DNA of 64,000 nt from Weissella coleopterorum (GTDB lineage: Bacteria > Bacillota > Bacilli > Lactobacillales > Lactobacillaceae): assembly GCF_011304355.1 (NCBI RefSeq), contig NZ_CP049888.1, forward strand, positions 744,001 through 808,000, given 5' to 3'. Below are positions 46,161-56,429 of this stretch, piece after piece. The notes below the pieces were generated by a model. That model did no database searches. It saw only the letters and a program-made list of their open reading frames with translations, and was not told the DNA's origin. Position 1 is the stretch's first letter, and every line of letters begins with the position of its first letter. The position numbers were made by a program, and so were the translations under genes.

Positions 46161-46658
46161 CTATTTTGAGTATTCTTCTTTGAATATACCCATGATTAAA
46201 CTATCGTGATAGTGTCCCTCAGCAAAGAAGTGTTTTCTTAAACGACCTTCTTCTATGAAACCAATTTTTTTGTAAATATGTATAGCGGGGGAGTTATCAA
46301 CATCGACGTATAAATATACTTTATGCATATTCAAAACATTGAATGCATAATCAAGACCTGCTTTCATTGCTTCTTGTGCGTATCCATGCCCTTGGTAGTT
46401 TGAATTAATGATAATCTGTATTTCAGTATTACGATGGAGTGAATCTATTTCCATTAACTCCACAACGCCTATAAACTGGGAATCTTCTTCCACAACAAAA
46501 CGGCGTTCGGTTTGATCTAGAACATGTTTATCATAAAGAGTTTGTAATTCATCGAAAGAAGTATAGGCTTCTTCAAACCAAAGGGCCATAATTTTACGTG
46601 AATTTTCTTGATCATAAATATAGCTTAAGTCTGTTTTTTCTAATGGTCTGATTCTCAT
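46161..46658 (-). CDS. speG: Spermidine N-acetyltransferase
   Basis: SpeG acetylates spermidine and spermine to lower their toxicity. The 165-residue GNAT protein matches the family closely: IRPLEKTDL at the start, IMALWFEEAYTSFDELQTLYDKH, QTERRFVVEE, EIQIIINSNYQGHGYAQEA, the acetyl-CoA site, and HIYKKIGFIEEGRLRKHFF. GAGGAT precedes the ATG. It lies between two parts of the decayed integrase region, so it was probably carried in by the mobile element. Confidence 0.9.
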   Translation of the reverse strand: MRIRPLEKTDLSYIYDQENSRKIMALWFEEAYTSFDELQTLYDKHVLDQTERRFVVEEDSQFIGVVELMEIDSLHRNTEIQIIINSNYQGHGYAQEAMKAGLDYAFNVLNMHKVYLYVDVDNSPAIHIYKKIGFIEEGRLRKHFFAEGHYHDSLIMGIFKEEYSK

Positions 46659-47120
46659 AATATGTATCCTCGAATATTTTGCTCAGTATATTGACGAAGT
46701 TTCAATCAACGATCTGATACAGTGTAATTACTAAAAAATATTTTTTAATTTTTACGTATATCCTTCTACTTTGGTCGGTGGAGAATATGCGTTTTTTATT
46801 TAATTAAGGCTAAAAGTTCATCTGTAGATGATTAGGTATAAGATGATAAATTGTAAATAATTTCATCCAGTTGGGAAATATCATCATCATTATCAAAGTC
46901 ATCGTTTATTTTTGTTTCTTTATTTTTGTTTCTTTATTTTTGCTGTATAGAAGTAGCACAGGCATTGTTTATAATCGATATTAACATTGATGTTTTGTGA
47001 ATGTCTAAATCATCAGCATATTACCTGTAACTATTTTGTCTATTTATATTATAGTAAAATTCAATCATAAGATTTTGATGGCTTATGTATGTATCTCCTG
47101 CCTAAGCAGGAGAGGGATTA
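46659..47120. other. 460-base stretch of decayed element DNA
   Basis: 46752-46797 repeats the integrase-side hairpin seen at 35345. On the minus strand 46935-46802 there is a remnant (DDISQLDEIIYNLSSYT, stop, SSTDELLALIK). A 15-bp unit TTTTTGTTTCTTTAT is present twice near 46915-46945. CTCCTGCCTAAGCAGGAG at about 47096 is a small hairpin. No intact gene is present. Confidence 0.45.
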
Positions 47121-47486
47121 TTAATTCCAACGACTATTCTTTGACGGAAGAACCATTAAAATGAAGAACCAGATTGTACCAATCAGTGGAATTAAATCAA
47201 TTAAAATCCACCAACCAGAACGATCAGTATCATGGAGTCGTCGAACTTTAACAGAAAGTGTAGCGATCCAAACAAGGAGAACTACAATATTTCGCCCCCA
47301 AGCAACTGTTAAGTCGCCAAAATTATAAATGCTATCAATTGAATGACCAGTAATTGCTTGAATAATAGCCAAGATGATACCACCTAAAATGTAATTGATG
47401 ATTATAGGCCACCAGTAATCAGCACGGCCCGAAACACCTGAGAAATTAAAAATATTATCCCAAAATTTCTTATATGATTCAATCAT
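47121..47486 (-). CDS. DUF805-family membrane protein
   Basis: This 121-residue protein has three to four membrane helices and the DUF805 signatures FSGVSGRADYWWPI, RRLHDTDRSGWWIL and LPSKNSRWN. The family (YhaH-like) is widespread and of unknown function. It stands alone, with decayed sequence on both sides. Confidence 0.88.
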   Translation of the reverse strand: MIESYKKFWDNIFNFSGVSGRADYWWPIIINYILGGIILAIIQAITGHSIDSIYNFGDLTVAWGRNIVVLLVWIATLSVKVRRLHDTDRSGWWILIDLIPLIGTIWFFILMVLPSKNSRWN

Positions 47487-47719
47487 GTAAGCCCCCGCGA
47501 TATACAGCTTTTAACGTGGATCAGATTTGCACGTAATATTAATTTAGTTGTCCATTAAAATAGGCCATCTCAATCAATATGAAAACCCTAGAATCAATAA
47601 CATTCATCTAACAAATGTGACCATTTATTAGTGGTTTGATGGGAATAAATCCGGCCATCAACCCACTTGGTAGTGAAAATTAATAAAATTAAACCGCAAA
47701 TTCGATAGTGACCTAGGTT

Positions 47720-47754
47720 ACTCCATTTTTTGTTTAGAATTAAAAAAATGGAGT
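47720..47754. terminator. Long hairpin in the 47487-47854 gap
   Basis: ACTCCATTTTTT pairs with AAAAAAATGGAGT around a ten-base loop. It may be a bidirectional terminator. The rest of this 370-base gap shows no gene. Confidence 0.5.
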
Positions 47755-47854
47755 GAAATTTATTGAAAATATTTATTAATAATTAAACTAACTTCTACGT
47801 AAAATTATGGTTTACAAGATAATATCTATATAACTCAATTTTTATCTGTAATAA

Positions 47855-48211
47855 TTAATTTATTAAGATAAGCAGTATTGTAAATATAGCGGGTAGAGAT
47901 TGAATGAAAAATATTTTTTTAGTAACCGTAAATGCACCATATATACCGACTACAGTAACGTAGGACATTAATAAAAATAAAATGGTTTTGAGTTGAGCAC
48001 TTGGTACCATAATATTTGATAATAGAATGGTAATGGACAACATTCCGTTGTATATCCCTTGGTTTTTTAAAGCCGTTTGCGCGTAGTCGTTTTTTAAAAA
48101 CGAGATTGGTAAGTTAAAGGCTTTAGATTGTATTTCAGGTTTGGCGAACATTTCAACTAGCATAAATCCGAAATGCTCTAAAGCAATGAAGGTGCTTAGG
48201 AATAAAATCAT
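47855..48211 (-). CDS. DUF1304-family membrane protein
   Basis: This 118-residue, four-helix protein has the DUF1304 features ALEHFGFMLVEMF near the N-terminus, a NQGIYNG motif near residue 50 and GIYGAFT near residue 90. The function is unknown. The start is the ATG at 48211, with AGGAGAACA upstream on the minus strand. Confidence 0.85.
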   Translation of the reverse strand: MILFLSTFIALEHFGFMLVEMFAKPEIQSKAFNLPISFLKNDYAQTALKNQGIYNGMLSITILLSNIMVPSAQLKTILFLLMSYVTVVGIYGAFTVTKKIFFIQSLPAIFTILLILIN

Positions 48212-48536
48212 GTTGTTCTCCTATCTGATGGAATGTTTAATTACATCTGAAGATAAAGATTAAAAATATGCATATAGACACTAATATTAAGGATATTTCT
48301 AATAAATACATAAAAATTAAATTTGATAATTATAATTATTACACACATAAATATTTATAACAGAAAATATTGTATATTTTATCAATTTTTACATAATTTT
48401 AAATGCTAAAATGGAATGGTTCAAGTAAATGATAGAAGATTAATTTAATGTCCATCATGAAAAGTAATATCGCTTATATAAGCCATATATTAAACATAAT
48501 AACTTAAGTTTAATACACAAATTTCTCACAAATATG

Positions 48537-48566
48537 TTGAAAAAAATTGCTAGAATTCAATATATT
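48537..48566 (+). promoter_or_regulatory. Candidate promoter of the decayed surface protein
   Basis: TTGAAA, 18-base spacer, TATATT, then TAATTAATGATGAGG-like leader to the start at 48590. The rest of the gap 48212-48536 is AT-rich and shows no gene. Confidence 0.45.
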
Positions 48567-48589
48567 ATAAGAAATGATGAGGTAGATTA

Positions 48590-50301
48590 ATGAGACCAGT
48601 AAACAATATTAAGCGAAGTCACGCAGCGGTTATGACTGCATTAGTTATCAGTAGTACATTTTTTATTGATAATATCAAAGCTGAGACTGTGCCATTTAGT
48701 GAAGATGATAAATACAAAAAATCCAATAGTATCATTATTAATGATTTTAAGTTAGTTCCAACAGAGAAAGTAGGTGAAAAACAAGTAAATAATATCAATG
48801 TAATAGTTACTTTACCTGAAAATATTACATAATTTGATAAAATAAAGTTCGAAAATATTTATTTTGGGTTTAAGTTGAATTTGAATCAATCGGACGCATT
48901 ACATCCCCGCAAAGTGTGGCTAAAAATTAGTGATCTTAACAAGCAATTAATTGAGTTGAATAAGTTAAATAAAGAATGGCATTTGGCTGTAGTGGATGAT
49001 AATGTCAATGCTATAGTGAGTGCGAAAGATCTAGAACATGAGCGAATAAACAATGTTATTTCGATATCATAAAATTCAAGATATAACGAAGCAAGTAATT
49101 CTAAATGATTTAAACGTTAAAAGTAACATAATTAAAAGTGAATTATCTAAGGTTGATGATAATCAATTAAGTATTGATAAATATCAATTTAAAAATAAGG
49201 CGGAAAGCGTTGTACAAGAAATAGCAGATTTACAAGTATATTTGGAAAAAAACGTTGATGCGTTTATTACGACTAATGAATTAGGCAATCTAGAATTAAA
49301 TGAGGGAGAAATCGAATTTAAGAAGGAAATTAATTCGGAACGTAGATTGAATTTAAAGGGGGAAGCTAAAAATTCGTTTGAAGAGTCAAAAGGAAAATTA
49401 GTTAGTCCGGAAAAAAATAAAACACAGTTAATAGAGCAATCAAACCAAAATACGGGACAAAATCAGTATGATGAAAGTTCAAGTTCCGTCAAACAACCAG
49501 ATTTGAGTGAAAATAATTGGACAGATATTTGTAGTGATATCTTTAAGGAACTTAATTTATTGAGAGAAGAAACAGGAAAAATTACACAGAAATTCATTAG
49601 TCAATTAGGAGATAACATTAATGATAATTATCAAGTGTTAGCTAATAATATCAGTGCATTAGTGGATGATATTGTTCCTGACAATAAAGAAAATCACTTG
49701 GGGCCAAATATTCTGATAGAATCAAAAGACTCGGGAAAAATGAAGGATAGTCCAGATTTACTGGCAAAAAATTCTCTGAAAAACAATAAATTGATGCCTC
49801 AAAATGCACTTGCTGAAAATAATGTTAAACGTAATGTTTTGATGAAAGGACAGCAATCAAATGATATTTTTAATCAACCAATACCATTGAAGACAGTATC
49901 GTCACAAATAAATTTAAAGGAGAATTTAAATATAAATAAAAGGGGGCATGATAACAAAAATACAGAAACAGGCAAGGCTGATTTAGTCACAAAGATCGTA
50001 GAGATTAATACATCAGTAAAGGGGCCAAATCAATTAGAATCGAATCGAAAAATTAATCAGTCAAGAACGACTAATGAACGGGTAAGTCATATTGGACAAA
50101 TAGTTAGAGACTCCCAGGATATTAAAAAGGGTGAATATCACAAAAGAGCGGTTTATTTACCTGAAACTAGAATAGCAAAAGATTTAAGCCTCAAAAACAT
50201 GCTAAGTATTTTAGTATCTTTAATATTAGGGGGGGATTGCTGTCATTGTCCCATTTATCAAGCATTCAAACAGTAGACATTCTTTAATTAGAAGATCATG
50301 A
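48590..50301 (+). pseudogene. Decayed secreted, wall-anchored surface protein
   Basis: The remains read as one protein of about 565 codons. A signal peptide (SHAAVMTALVISSTFFID) is followed by a helical Asn/Lys/Glu-rich body and, at the C-terminus, LPETR, a membrane segment (MLSILVSLILGG) and a basic tail. Damage is extensive: an in-frame TAA at 48830, a frameshift near 49060, and a G7 tract at about 50229-50235 where six G residues would give LGGIAVIVPFIKHSN. LPETR could be a mutated LPETG. It is clearly not functional as it stands. Confidence 0.7.
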
Positions 50302-50344
50302 TATAGATTTAGTAAAATGATTTTCCATAGAATATTAGTTGGAA

Positions 50345-50401
50345 TAAAAAAGCTTAAAGTAATTTGATCTTGATATCACAAATTATTTTAAGCTTTTTAA
50401 T
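50345..50401. terminator. Bidirectional terminator
   Basis: AAAAAGCTTAAA...TAATTTG pairs with CAAATTATTTTAAGCTTTTT. It separates the decayed surface gene from the convergent hit unit. Confidence 0.8.
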
Positions 50402-50405
50402 TTAA

Positions 50406-50645
50406 TCATTTTAATTTTTTGTTTATTTTTTCAATATTTTCTTGAATTCGATCTAATCTAAATTTGTTGTTTTCTTGGTGGAAATTAACTGAGCGCTGTA
50501 ATTCTTTAACAGTAGATTGTGCCTTGGGTAGTTCTTTTTTTAAGTCACTTTGTGCTTTTTTAAAATGAGAGTTAGAAACTTTAAGCTGGTTAAAAATAGC
50601 TTTACAACTTGCTATTTCCTTTTTTAAAAGATTGATTTTAAGCAT
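50406..50645 (-). CDS. Small coiled-coil protein downstream of hit
   Basis: This 79-residue protein is almost wholly coiled coil, rich in Lys, Glu and Gln, with no membrane segment. It begins three bases after the hit stop, so the two form an operon. Lactic acid bacteria often carry a short uncharacterised gene here. The function is unknown. Confidence 0.65.
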   Translation of the reverse strand: MLKINLLKKEIASCKAIFNQLKVSNSHFKKAQSDLKKELPKAQSTVKELQRSVNFHQENNKFRLDRIQENIEKINKKLK

Positions 50646-50648
50646 AAA

Positions 50649-51071
50649 TTAGCCCTCTAATTGTTCGATAATATTATTTGCAATTGTTTGATATTTAGCA
50701 TTATCATACTGATCAGCATTACTAAATTCAGTGATATTAAAATTATCATCTTTATAACGAGGGACTAGATGAAAATGAGAATGAGGTACAACTTGACCAG
50801 CACCAGTTCCGTTATTTGAAAAAATATTAATACCGATAATATTTTGATTAGAGGCTTTTATGGCGCGTGCAATGAGGGGAAGTTTTGATAGTACCTGAGA
50901 AGCTGTTATATCATCATACTCAAAAATATCAGTTATATCTTTTTTGGGGATTAGAAGGGTATGACCTGGAGTAATTTGGGTGATATCTAAAAATGCTAAA
51001 GTATATTCATCTTCATAAATTTTAAAAGCTGGAATATCACCAGAGATAATTTTATCAAAAACATCAGTCAT
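50649..51071 (-). CDS. HIT-family nucleotide-binding hydrolase
   Basis: This 140-residue HIT protein has the catalytic triad motif VVPHSHFHLVPR (H-x-H-x-H) near residue 98 and the N-terminal FDKIISGDIPAFKIYEDE. Such enzymes hydrolyse dinucleoside polyphosphates or nucleotide adducts. GGAGGATC precedes the ATG at 51071. The ecs ABC transporter genes that usually sit beside hit are not present. Confidence 0.93.
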   Translation of the reverse strand: MTDVFDKIISGDIPAFKIYEDEYTLAFLDITQITPGHTLLIPKKDITDIFEYDDITASQVLSKLPLIARAIKASNQNIIGINIFSNNGTGAGQVVPHSHFHLVPRYKDDNFNITEFSNADQYDNAKYQTIANNIIEQLEG

Positions 51072-51459
51072 TATAGATCCTCCATGTTAGAAAAAAGTTT
51101 AATATAAACATATTGTATCATGTTAGAGACTTAAACTGTTTTAGATAATTGATTAATATTTTTACTTAATTTAATGAAATTAGATATTCAAATTAAAACT
51201 TCATATATAATATTCAAGTTGCAAGCATACTTAATCTTGATATTGTATTTTCAAAATTAAATTTTTTATATTAATCATTCAAGATCTTGTTATTATGAAT
51301 AATTTTAGATATGATGAGATTTGCAGTTTAAAATCAATTTAGAGCGATTAAAAGTTAGAAAGTCTTTTTGCAAAATAGGCTAATGTTAAATTAAAAATAT
51401 AATAATATGAGATAAAAATATCATTATATTTTCGCAGGCATAAGGAGGTGTAGGTAGAA
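51072..51459. other. AT-rich gap between divergent hit and trmB
   Basis: No gene is visible. It should hold the promoters of both flanking units; a TATAAT-like box near 51399 lacks a clear -35. Nothing else is recognisable. Confidence 0.4.
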
Positions 51460-52122
51460 ATGCGATTAAGAAACAAAAAATGGGCGGATGCATGGTTGAC
51501 GAATCACGACGAATTGGTGATTACCCAAGATCGAGCAACTGGACTTCAAGGTAATTGGATGAATATTTTCGCGCAAGAAGCGCCAATTCACGTGGAAGTG
51601 GGTACTGGTAAGGGACAATTTATAATCGGGATGGCTAAAAAATATCCTAACATCAATTTTATTGGTATGGAAATTCAAGAATCAGCCGTTGCAGTCGCTG
51701 CTCGTAAGGCTGATGAAGATGAAGAAGAACTACCCAATCTAAGGTTTATTTATGGTGATGGAGCAGGAGTTGAAACTTACTTCTCAAAGGGTGAAGTGAG
51801 TAAAATTTATTTAAACTTCTCAGATCCATGGCCAAAGACTAAGCATGAATCAAGAAGGTTGACCTATAAATCATTCATAGCAGGATACAAATCTGTTTTG
51901 CCAGATTCCGGAGAAATTGCGTTCAAAACAGACAATCGTGGATTATTTGAATACTCACTATATAGTTTTGCAAATTGTGGTGTTAAATTTGATCCTAAAG
52001 GTATTTCTCTAAATTTGCATGAAGATCTTGAAAAAATGAAAGACAATGTTGAAACAGAATATGAAGAGAAATTCTCTAACGCGGGATTCCCCATCTATCA
52101 ATTTCTAGGACATTTTGAATAG
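51460..52122 (+). CDS. trmB: tRNA (guanine46-N7)-methyltransferase
   Basis: TrmB makes m7G46 in tRNA variable loops. The 220-residue protein has the SAM motif VEVGTGKGQFIIGMA, GMEIQESAVAVAARK, and the family motif NFSDPWPKTKHESRRLTY, with FKTDNRGLFEYS later. GGAGGTG precedes the ATG. It is a single-gene unit with a terminator at 52132. Confidence 0.96.
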   Translation: MRLRNKKWADAWLTNHDELVITQDRATGLQGNWMNIFAQEAPIHVEVGTGKGQFIIGMAKKYPNINFIGMEIQESAVAVAARKADEDEEELPNLRFIYGDGAGVETYFSKGEVSKIYLNFSDPWPKTKHESRRLTYKSFIAGYKSVLPDSGEIAFKTDNRGLFEYSLYSFANCGVKFDPKGISLNLHEDLEKMKDNVETEYEEKFSNAGFPIYQFLGHFE

Positions 52123-52131
52123 TTAATTCAT

Positions 52132-52163
52132 AACTTGAGACATTTTTTGTTTCAAGTTTTTTT
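52132..52163 (+). terminator. Intrinsic terminator after trmB
   Basis: AACTTGAGAC pairs with GTTTCAAGTT, followed by TTTTT. Confidence 0.85.
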
Positions 52164-52443
52164 ATGTAATTTATATTGAATAATTATATAAGTGGATTTT
52201 TAAGATGTGCTTATATAAACATGATTGATTCAAATTTAACAAACAATATAAATTATAAATTTCATTACGGGTAGATAAAGTAAGAAGAATAGGGACATTT
52301 TTGTATTAAAAAAGAAAGATGTTTTTGTTGGCTAGGATTGCTCAAAAAAATGATTTATTTACAATAGTATGGTAATTTTTAATTTTTTATATTATAGTAA
52401 GCAGACATAAAGATCAAAAAATTAAAGAAAAGAGGATGAGTAC

Positions 52444-54573
52444 GTGGTTACTTCAACAAAAGAAAAAACTAAATCTAAAAAGCGTACCACCACAAAACGA
52501 AAGAAAAATTTGGTGATTGTTGAATCACCTTCCAAAGCGAAAACGATTGAAAAATACTTAGGCTCAGGATATAAAGTCGTGGCCAGTATTGGGCATATTA
52601 GAGATTTGCCAAAGTCCCAAATGGGTGTTGATACCGAAAATGATTATAATCCTAAATATATTAATATTCGTGGTAAGGGTGATGTCATTAAAATCCTGAA
52701 GAAAGAAGCAAAGGCAGCTAAACATGTTTATCTTGCTTCTGACCCGGATCGCGAAGGAGAATCGATTGCTTGGCATTTAGCACATATTTTAGAATTGGAT
52801 ACTAATTCAGAAGAAAATCGGGTAGTATTCAACGAAATTACAAAAGATGCAGTTAAAGATGCATTTAAACGTCCTCGCCAATTGGATATGAATTTGGTGG
52901 ATGCGCAACAAGCTCGGCGCATTCTTGATCGCTTGGTTGGTTATTCAATCTCGCCGCTTCTTTGGAAAAAAATTAAAAAGGGCTTGAGTGCTGGGCGAGT
53001 TCAATCAGGCGCATTAGGGTTGATTATTGATCGTGAAAATGAAATTCAGGCTTTTCAACCTGAAGAGTATTGGGAATTTCCATCTGAATTTAAAAAAGCT
53101 AATAAAAAATTTAAAGCTGGTTTTTATGGGCTAGACAATCAAAAAGTTAAACGAATTCCTGATAACGAAATGGTACAGTCGATTTTAAAACGTATTGATC
53201 AGAATTCAGAATTTACGGTAAGTGAAGTTGTTAAGAGTGAAGGTAAAAATAATCCAAGTCCATCTTTTACAACCTCCACCTTGCAGCAGGCTGCTAATAC
53301 GCAGCTTAATTTTCAAACCAGACGAACGATGTCGACGGCGCAACAATTATATGAAGGAATTAATTTAGGCGGTAAAGACGGTTCGGTTGGACTCATCACA
53401 TACATGCGTACTGATTCAACTCGAATCTCGTCAATTGCTAAAAATGATGCCGCTAAATTTATTCATGAAGAATATGGTAATGAATATGCGGCGACTAAAC
53501 CCGTTCAAGGAAAGCTGCAAGAAGGAGCACAAGATGCGCATGAGGCAGTTCGCCCGACCTCAGTCTTTCGTACTCCAAAATCAATTAAAGATAAACTAAC
53601 AAATGACCAATTTAAACTATATCAATTAATTTGGTCACGTTTTGTGGCATCACAAATGACCCCTGAAATAATTGATCGAGTCAGAGTAACATTAATTCAA
53701 AATGGAGTTATGTTTCGAGCAAATGGTGCTACTAGTAAGTTTGCGGGATACACGAAAGCTTATCCTGCCGCCAAAGCTAAAGACAATATCTTGCCTGAAA
53801 TGGAAGAGGGAGACCTTGTTAAACTAGCTAAAATAAACCCCGAACAAAAGTTTACACAGCCGAAGCCACGGTATACTGAAGCGGCATTGGTAAAGGCCTT
53901 AGAAGAAGCCGGGGTAGGCCGTCCTTCAACTTACGCGGCTACGATTGAAACATTGAAATCACGTGCGTACGTGCGAATGGATGCTAAGAAATTTATCCCA
54001 ACTGATATAGGTAAAATGGTTCAAGATGCCGTTCGAGCTTATTTTCCTGATGTTGCAGATCTACAATTTACCGCGCAAATTGAAGATGAGCTGGATAATG
54101 TTGAGACTGGAAATGAAAACTGGGTAAAAGTTGTTGATGAATTTTATCAACCGTTTAAAGTCGAATTGAACAAAGCAGAATCAGAGATGGAAAAGATTGT
54201 CGTTAAAGATAAATTAGCAGGTGAAAATTGTGAAATATGTGGTGCCCCGATGTTAGAACGTTTGGGACGATATGGAAAATTCTTTGCTTGTTCTCGTTTC
54301 CCTGATTGTCGAAATACGAAAACCATTGTTAAAGAAATTGGTTTAGTTTGTCCTAAATGTCATCAAGGACAAATTATTGAAAGAAAAACTAAACGCGGTC
54401 GAACTTTTTATGGTTGTTCTAGATATCCAGATTGTGAGTTTATTTCGTGGGATAAGCCAACAGAGAAGACTTTGGCCGACGGAACAACTCCAAAAGATGG
54501 TGAAGAAGTAACGAAAGCTAAGACTACGAAATCTAAAAAGACTACTAGTAAAAAAATGCCAAGAAGAAAGTAA
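52444..54573 (+). CDS. topA: DNA topoisomerase I
   Basis: TopA relaxes negative supercoils. The 709-residue type IA enzyme has the toprim motifs [19 protein letters not shown] and [13 protein letters not shown], the active-site Tyr in [13 protein letters not shown], and two C-terminal zinc fingers (CEICGAPM...CSRFPDC and CPKCHQG...CSRYPDC). The start is a GTG after AGAGGATGAG. The tail is frameshifted in an A7 run at about 54547: one more A would continue [18 protein letters not shown] to 54605. The basic tail is probably dispensable. dprA, the usual upstream neighbour, is absent. Confidence 0.96.
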   Translation: MVTSTKEKTKSKKRTTTKRKKNLVIVESPSKAKTIEKYLGSGYKVVASIGHIRDLPKSQMGVDTENDYNPKYINIRGKGDVIKILKKEAKAAKHVYLASDPDREGESIAWHLAHILELDTNSEENRVVFNEITKDAVKDAFKRPRQLDMNLVDAQQARRILDRLVGYSISPLLWKKIKKGLSAGRVQSGALGLIIDRENEIQAFQPEEYWEFPSEFKKANKKFKAGFYGLDNQKVKRIPDNEMVQSILKRIDQNSEFTVSEVVKSEGKNNPSPSFTTSTLQQAANTQLNFQTRRTMSTAQQLYEGINLGGKDGSVGLITYMRTDSTRISSIAKNDAAKFIHEEYGNEYAATKPVQGKLQEGAQDAHEAVRPTSVFRTPKSIKDKLTNDQFKLYQLIWSRFVASQMTPEIIDRVRVTLIQNGVMFRANGATSKFAGYTKAYPAAKAKDNILPEMEEGDLVKLAKINPEQKFTQPKPRYTEAALVKALEEAGVGRPSTYAATIETLKSRAYVRMDAKKFIPTDIGKMVQDAVRAYFPDVADLQFTAQIEDELDNVETGNENWVKVVDEFYQPFKVELNKAESEMEKIVVKDKLAGENCEICGAPMLERLGRYGKFFACSRFPDCRNTKTIVKEIGLVCPKCHQGQIIERKTKRGRTFYGCSRYPDCEFISWDKPTEKTLADGTTPKDGEEVTKAKTTKSKKTTSKKMPRRK

Positions 54574-54652
54574 CGACTCGTAAAAAGGCAAATACCAAAA
54601 AATAATTTATTAGTATCAAATTGGCTATTAAAAATCAATTTACACATTTTTT

Positions 54653-54685
54653 GAACTGAGATAGTTGCTATCTCAGTTTTTTATT
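54653..54685 (+). terminator. Intrinsic terminator after topA
   Basis: AACTGAGATAG pairs with CTATCTCAGTT, followed by TTTTT. Confidence 0.9.
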
Positions 54686-54702
54686 TAGGTAAAACGAGGA
54701 TA

Positions 54703-54730
54703 TTTACAATATTGATAAATTTGATAAAAT
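54703..54730 (+). promoter_or_regulatory. Promoter of the mutarotase-like gene
   Basis: TTTACA, 16-base spacer, TAAAAT. A cre-like TGAAAGCGTTTTAT at 54739-54752, with the last two consensus bases wrong, lies just downstream and may allow CcpA control. Confidence 0.5.
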
Positions 54731-54773
54731 TAAGTCAATGAAAGCGTTTTATGTATTATAGAGGGGTGAATAA

Positions 54774-55652
54774 ATGCTGTATCTAGAGAATGAAAAAGTT
54801 CGTGTAGCAATTAATGAAATCGGGGCTGAATTAAGTAGCATATACTTAAAGGAAGATGAGACTGAGTATTTATGGCAAGCGAATTCAACTTTTTGGGGAC
54901 GTCATGCCCCCCAACTATTCCCTATTGTTGGTCGGCTCAAGGAAAATAAGTATCAATTCAGTGGTGAAGAATACCAAATGAGCCAGCATGGATTTGCACG
55001 AGATAATATTTTTAATTGTATTGAAATTAAGGCGGATTTAATACAATTAAGGTTGATCGATTCGCCAGAAACACGTCAACAATATCCATTTAAATTCCAA
55101 TTTGATGTAATATTTACTTTATCCAATTCAGGGGAGCTTGGTATTAAATATGTAGTGGAAAATATCGATCAAAAAGTAATTTACTTTGGTTTGGGAGGTC
55201 ATCCAGGATTCAATATTCCACTTTCAGATCGAAAAAAATTTGAAGATTATCATTTGGAACTTCAACCGGATAAAGTATATCAACGTAAAATTTTAAATGG
55301 ACCGTTTTTGGATGAAAAACAAACTACCGGTTTTGACGCAACTAAGTCATTTCCGTTAAAACGTGCTGATTTTAAAAACGATGCCATTATTCTTGATTTA
55401 GATAAGCAACCGATTAAAATCAAAATTATTGATGATGAGCAACAACACGGTGTTGTGTTATCAATTAAAAACGCTAAGTTTGCGGGAATTTGGACAAAGT
55501 ATGATGTAGAAGCACCGTTTATTTGTATAGAACCTTGGTGGGGAATCGCTGATACAATCGATGCGACGGGTCAATTGGTTGATAAATTTTCGATTAACCA
55601 GTTAGATGTTGGGGCTCAATATCTTGGCGAATATTCCATTCAAGTTTTTTAA
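54774..55652 (+). CDS. Aldose 1-epimerase-family protein (LacX-like)
   Basis: This 292-residue mutarotase-fold protein probably interconverts sugar anomers. It has FWGRHAPQLFPIVGRL near residue 44, the QHGFARD His motif, FGLGGHPGFNIPL with the second catalytic His, and ICIEPWWGIAD with the catalytic Glu. These features fit LacX-type enzymes rather than classical GalM. GAGGGG precedes the ATG. It is a single-gene unit; the exact sugar is unknown. Confidence 0.88.
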   Translation: MLYLENEKVRVAINEIGAELSSIYLKEDETEYLWQANSTFWGRHAPQLFPIVGRLKENKYQFSGEEYQMSQHGFARDNIFNCIEIKADLIQLRLIDSPETRQQYPFKFQFDVIFTLSNSGELGIKYVVENIDQKVIYFGLGGHPGFNIPLSDRKKFEDYHLELQPDKVYQRKILNGPFLDEKQTTGFDATKSFPLKRADFKNDAIILDLDKQPIKIKIIDDEQQHGVVLSIKNAKFAGIWTKYDVEAPFICIEPWWGIADTIDATGQLVDKFSINQLDVGAQYLGEYSIQVF

Positions 55653-56083
55653 GTTGAATTTGATGCTAGATAGTAATTAGAAGGCAATTTCTAATTTTAT
55701 TATTGGTCTATATTTGAATAGCAACATTAAAAAATACCATTTGAGAATGAAGACAGAAATAGAAAATGTGCATAGAAATAATTAGTACTTTTCAATGATA
55801 AAAGTGATAAACCGTAAATGTGATAAATAGCACGGCTTGTTTTGTAAGGCTTCGAGATTCGAAATTACTGATGAATATGAAAGTCGGCAAAGTTTCAAAT
55901 GTGAAAAACTAGATAAAAGCGTTTAGTCATTTTGACTAAGCACTTTTTTATCCCAAATATAATTATAGTTAAAATGATACTAAGCCAGAAGTTAATAGAA
56001 CGGCAGATGAAAAAATTGGAAGACGTTTTTTAATTGTGTATTTAAATTGATGGGTGTATTTCCATTAATATTCGGTGCTCCTA
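55653..56083. other. 430-base gap with one terminator-like hairpin
   Basis: No gene is seen. GTTTAGTC and GACTAAGC with a following T6 at 55914-55950 form a plausible terminator. The text 55808-55835 (AAACCGTAAATGTGATAAAT) resembles a stretch before mreB (AAACCGTATTTGTGATAAAC, about 1758); the meaning is unclear. Confidence 0.45.
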
Positions 56084-56152
56084 TACTGATAAATGGTACA
56101 AGAAAAGAGAAACAGCTTGTGCGATAATTTAATCAGAACAGGAGCTATTTTT

Positions 56153-56412
56153 ATGAAAAATAATTCAAGTAAACGTTATTCAACTGATTTTAAAGAACGA
56201 ATAGTAAAATTATATTTAGAAGGCCATCGATCGATGGCCTCTTTATCTCGTGAATATGGTGTAACGACTGGTGCTATTTCGAAATGGGTTAAATCAATTG
56301 AACCTATCAAGCAGTTATCAAACGGGCAACAAACTAATCTGACTGAAATTAAAGATTAAAAGAGGAAAATGAAATTTTAAAATTAGCGGCGGTATTACTC
56401 GGAAAGAGATAA
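56153..56412 (+). pseudogene. IS3-family OrfA, frameshifted
   Basis: The N-terminal helix-turn-helix is intact (YSTDFKERIVKLYLEGHRSM, then VTTGAISKWVKS). The frame stops early at 56359; in a shifted frame the text LKEENEILKLAAVLLGKR, the usual leucine-zipper end of OrfA, runs to the TAA at 56412. A small indel near 56352 explains this. GGAG precedes the ATG at 56153. Confidence 0.8.
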
Positions 56413-56429
56413 AACTTAAAAATGGGTTA

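Noticed and set aside
46015..46209. Plus-strand ORF similar to another at 35150-35332, which looked like a conserved small protein
   Set aside because: Both are antisense to the two integrase copies; the similarity comes from the duplicated integrase DNA.
46910..46945. Possible CRISPR or satellite: TTTTTGTTTCTTTAT repeats
   Set aside because: There are only two adjacent copies with no spacers and no cas genes; this is a small tandem duplication. No CRISPR array is seen anywhere in the window.
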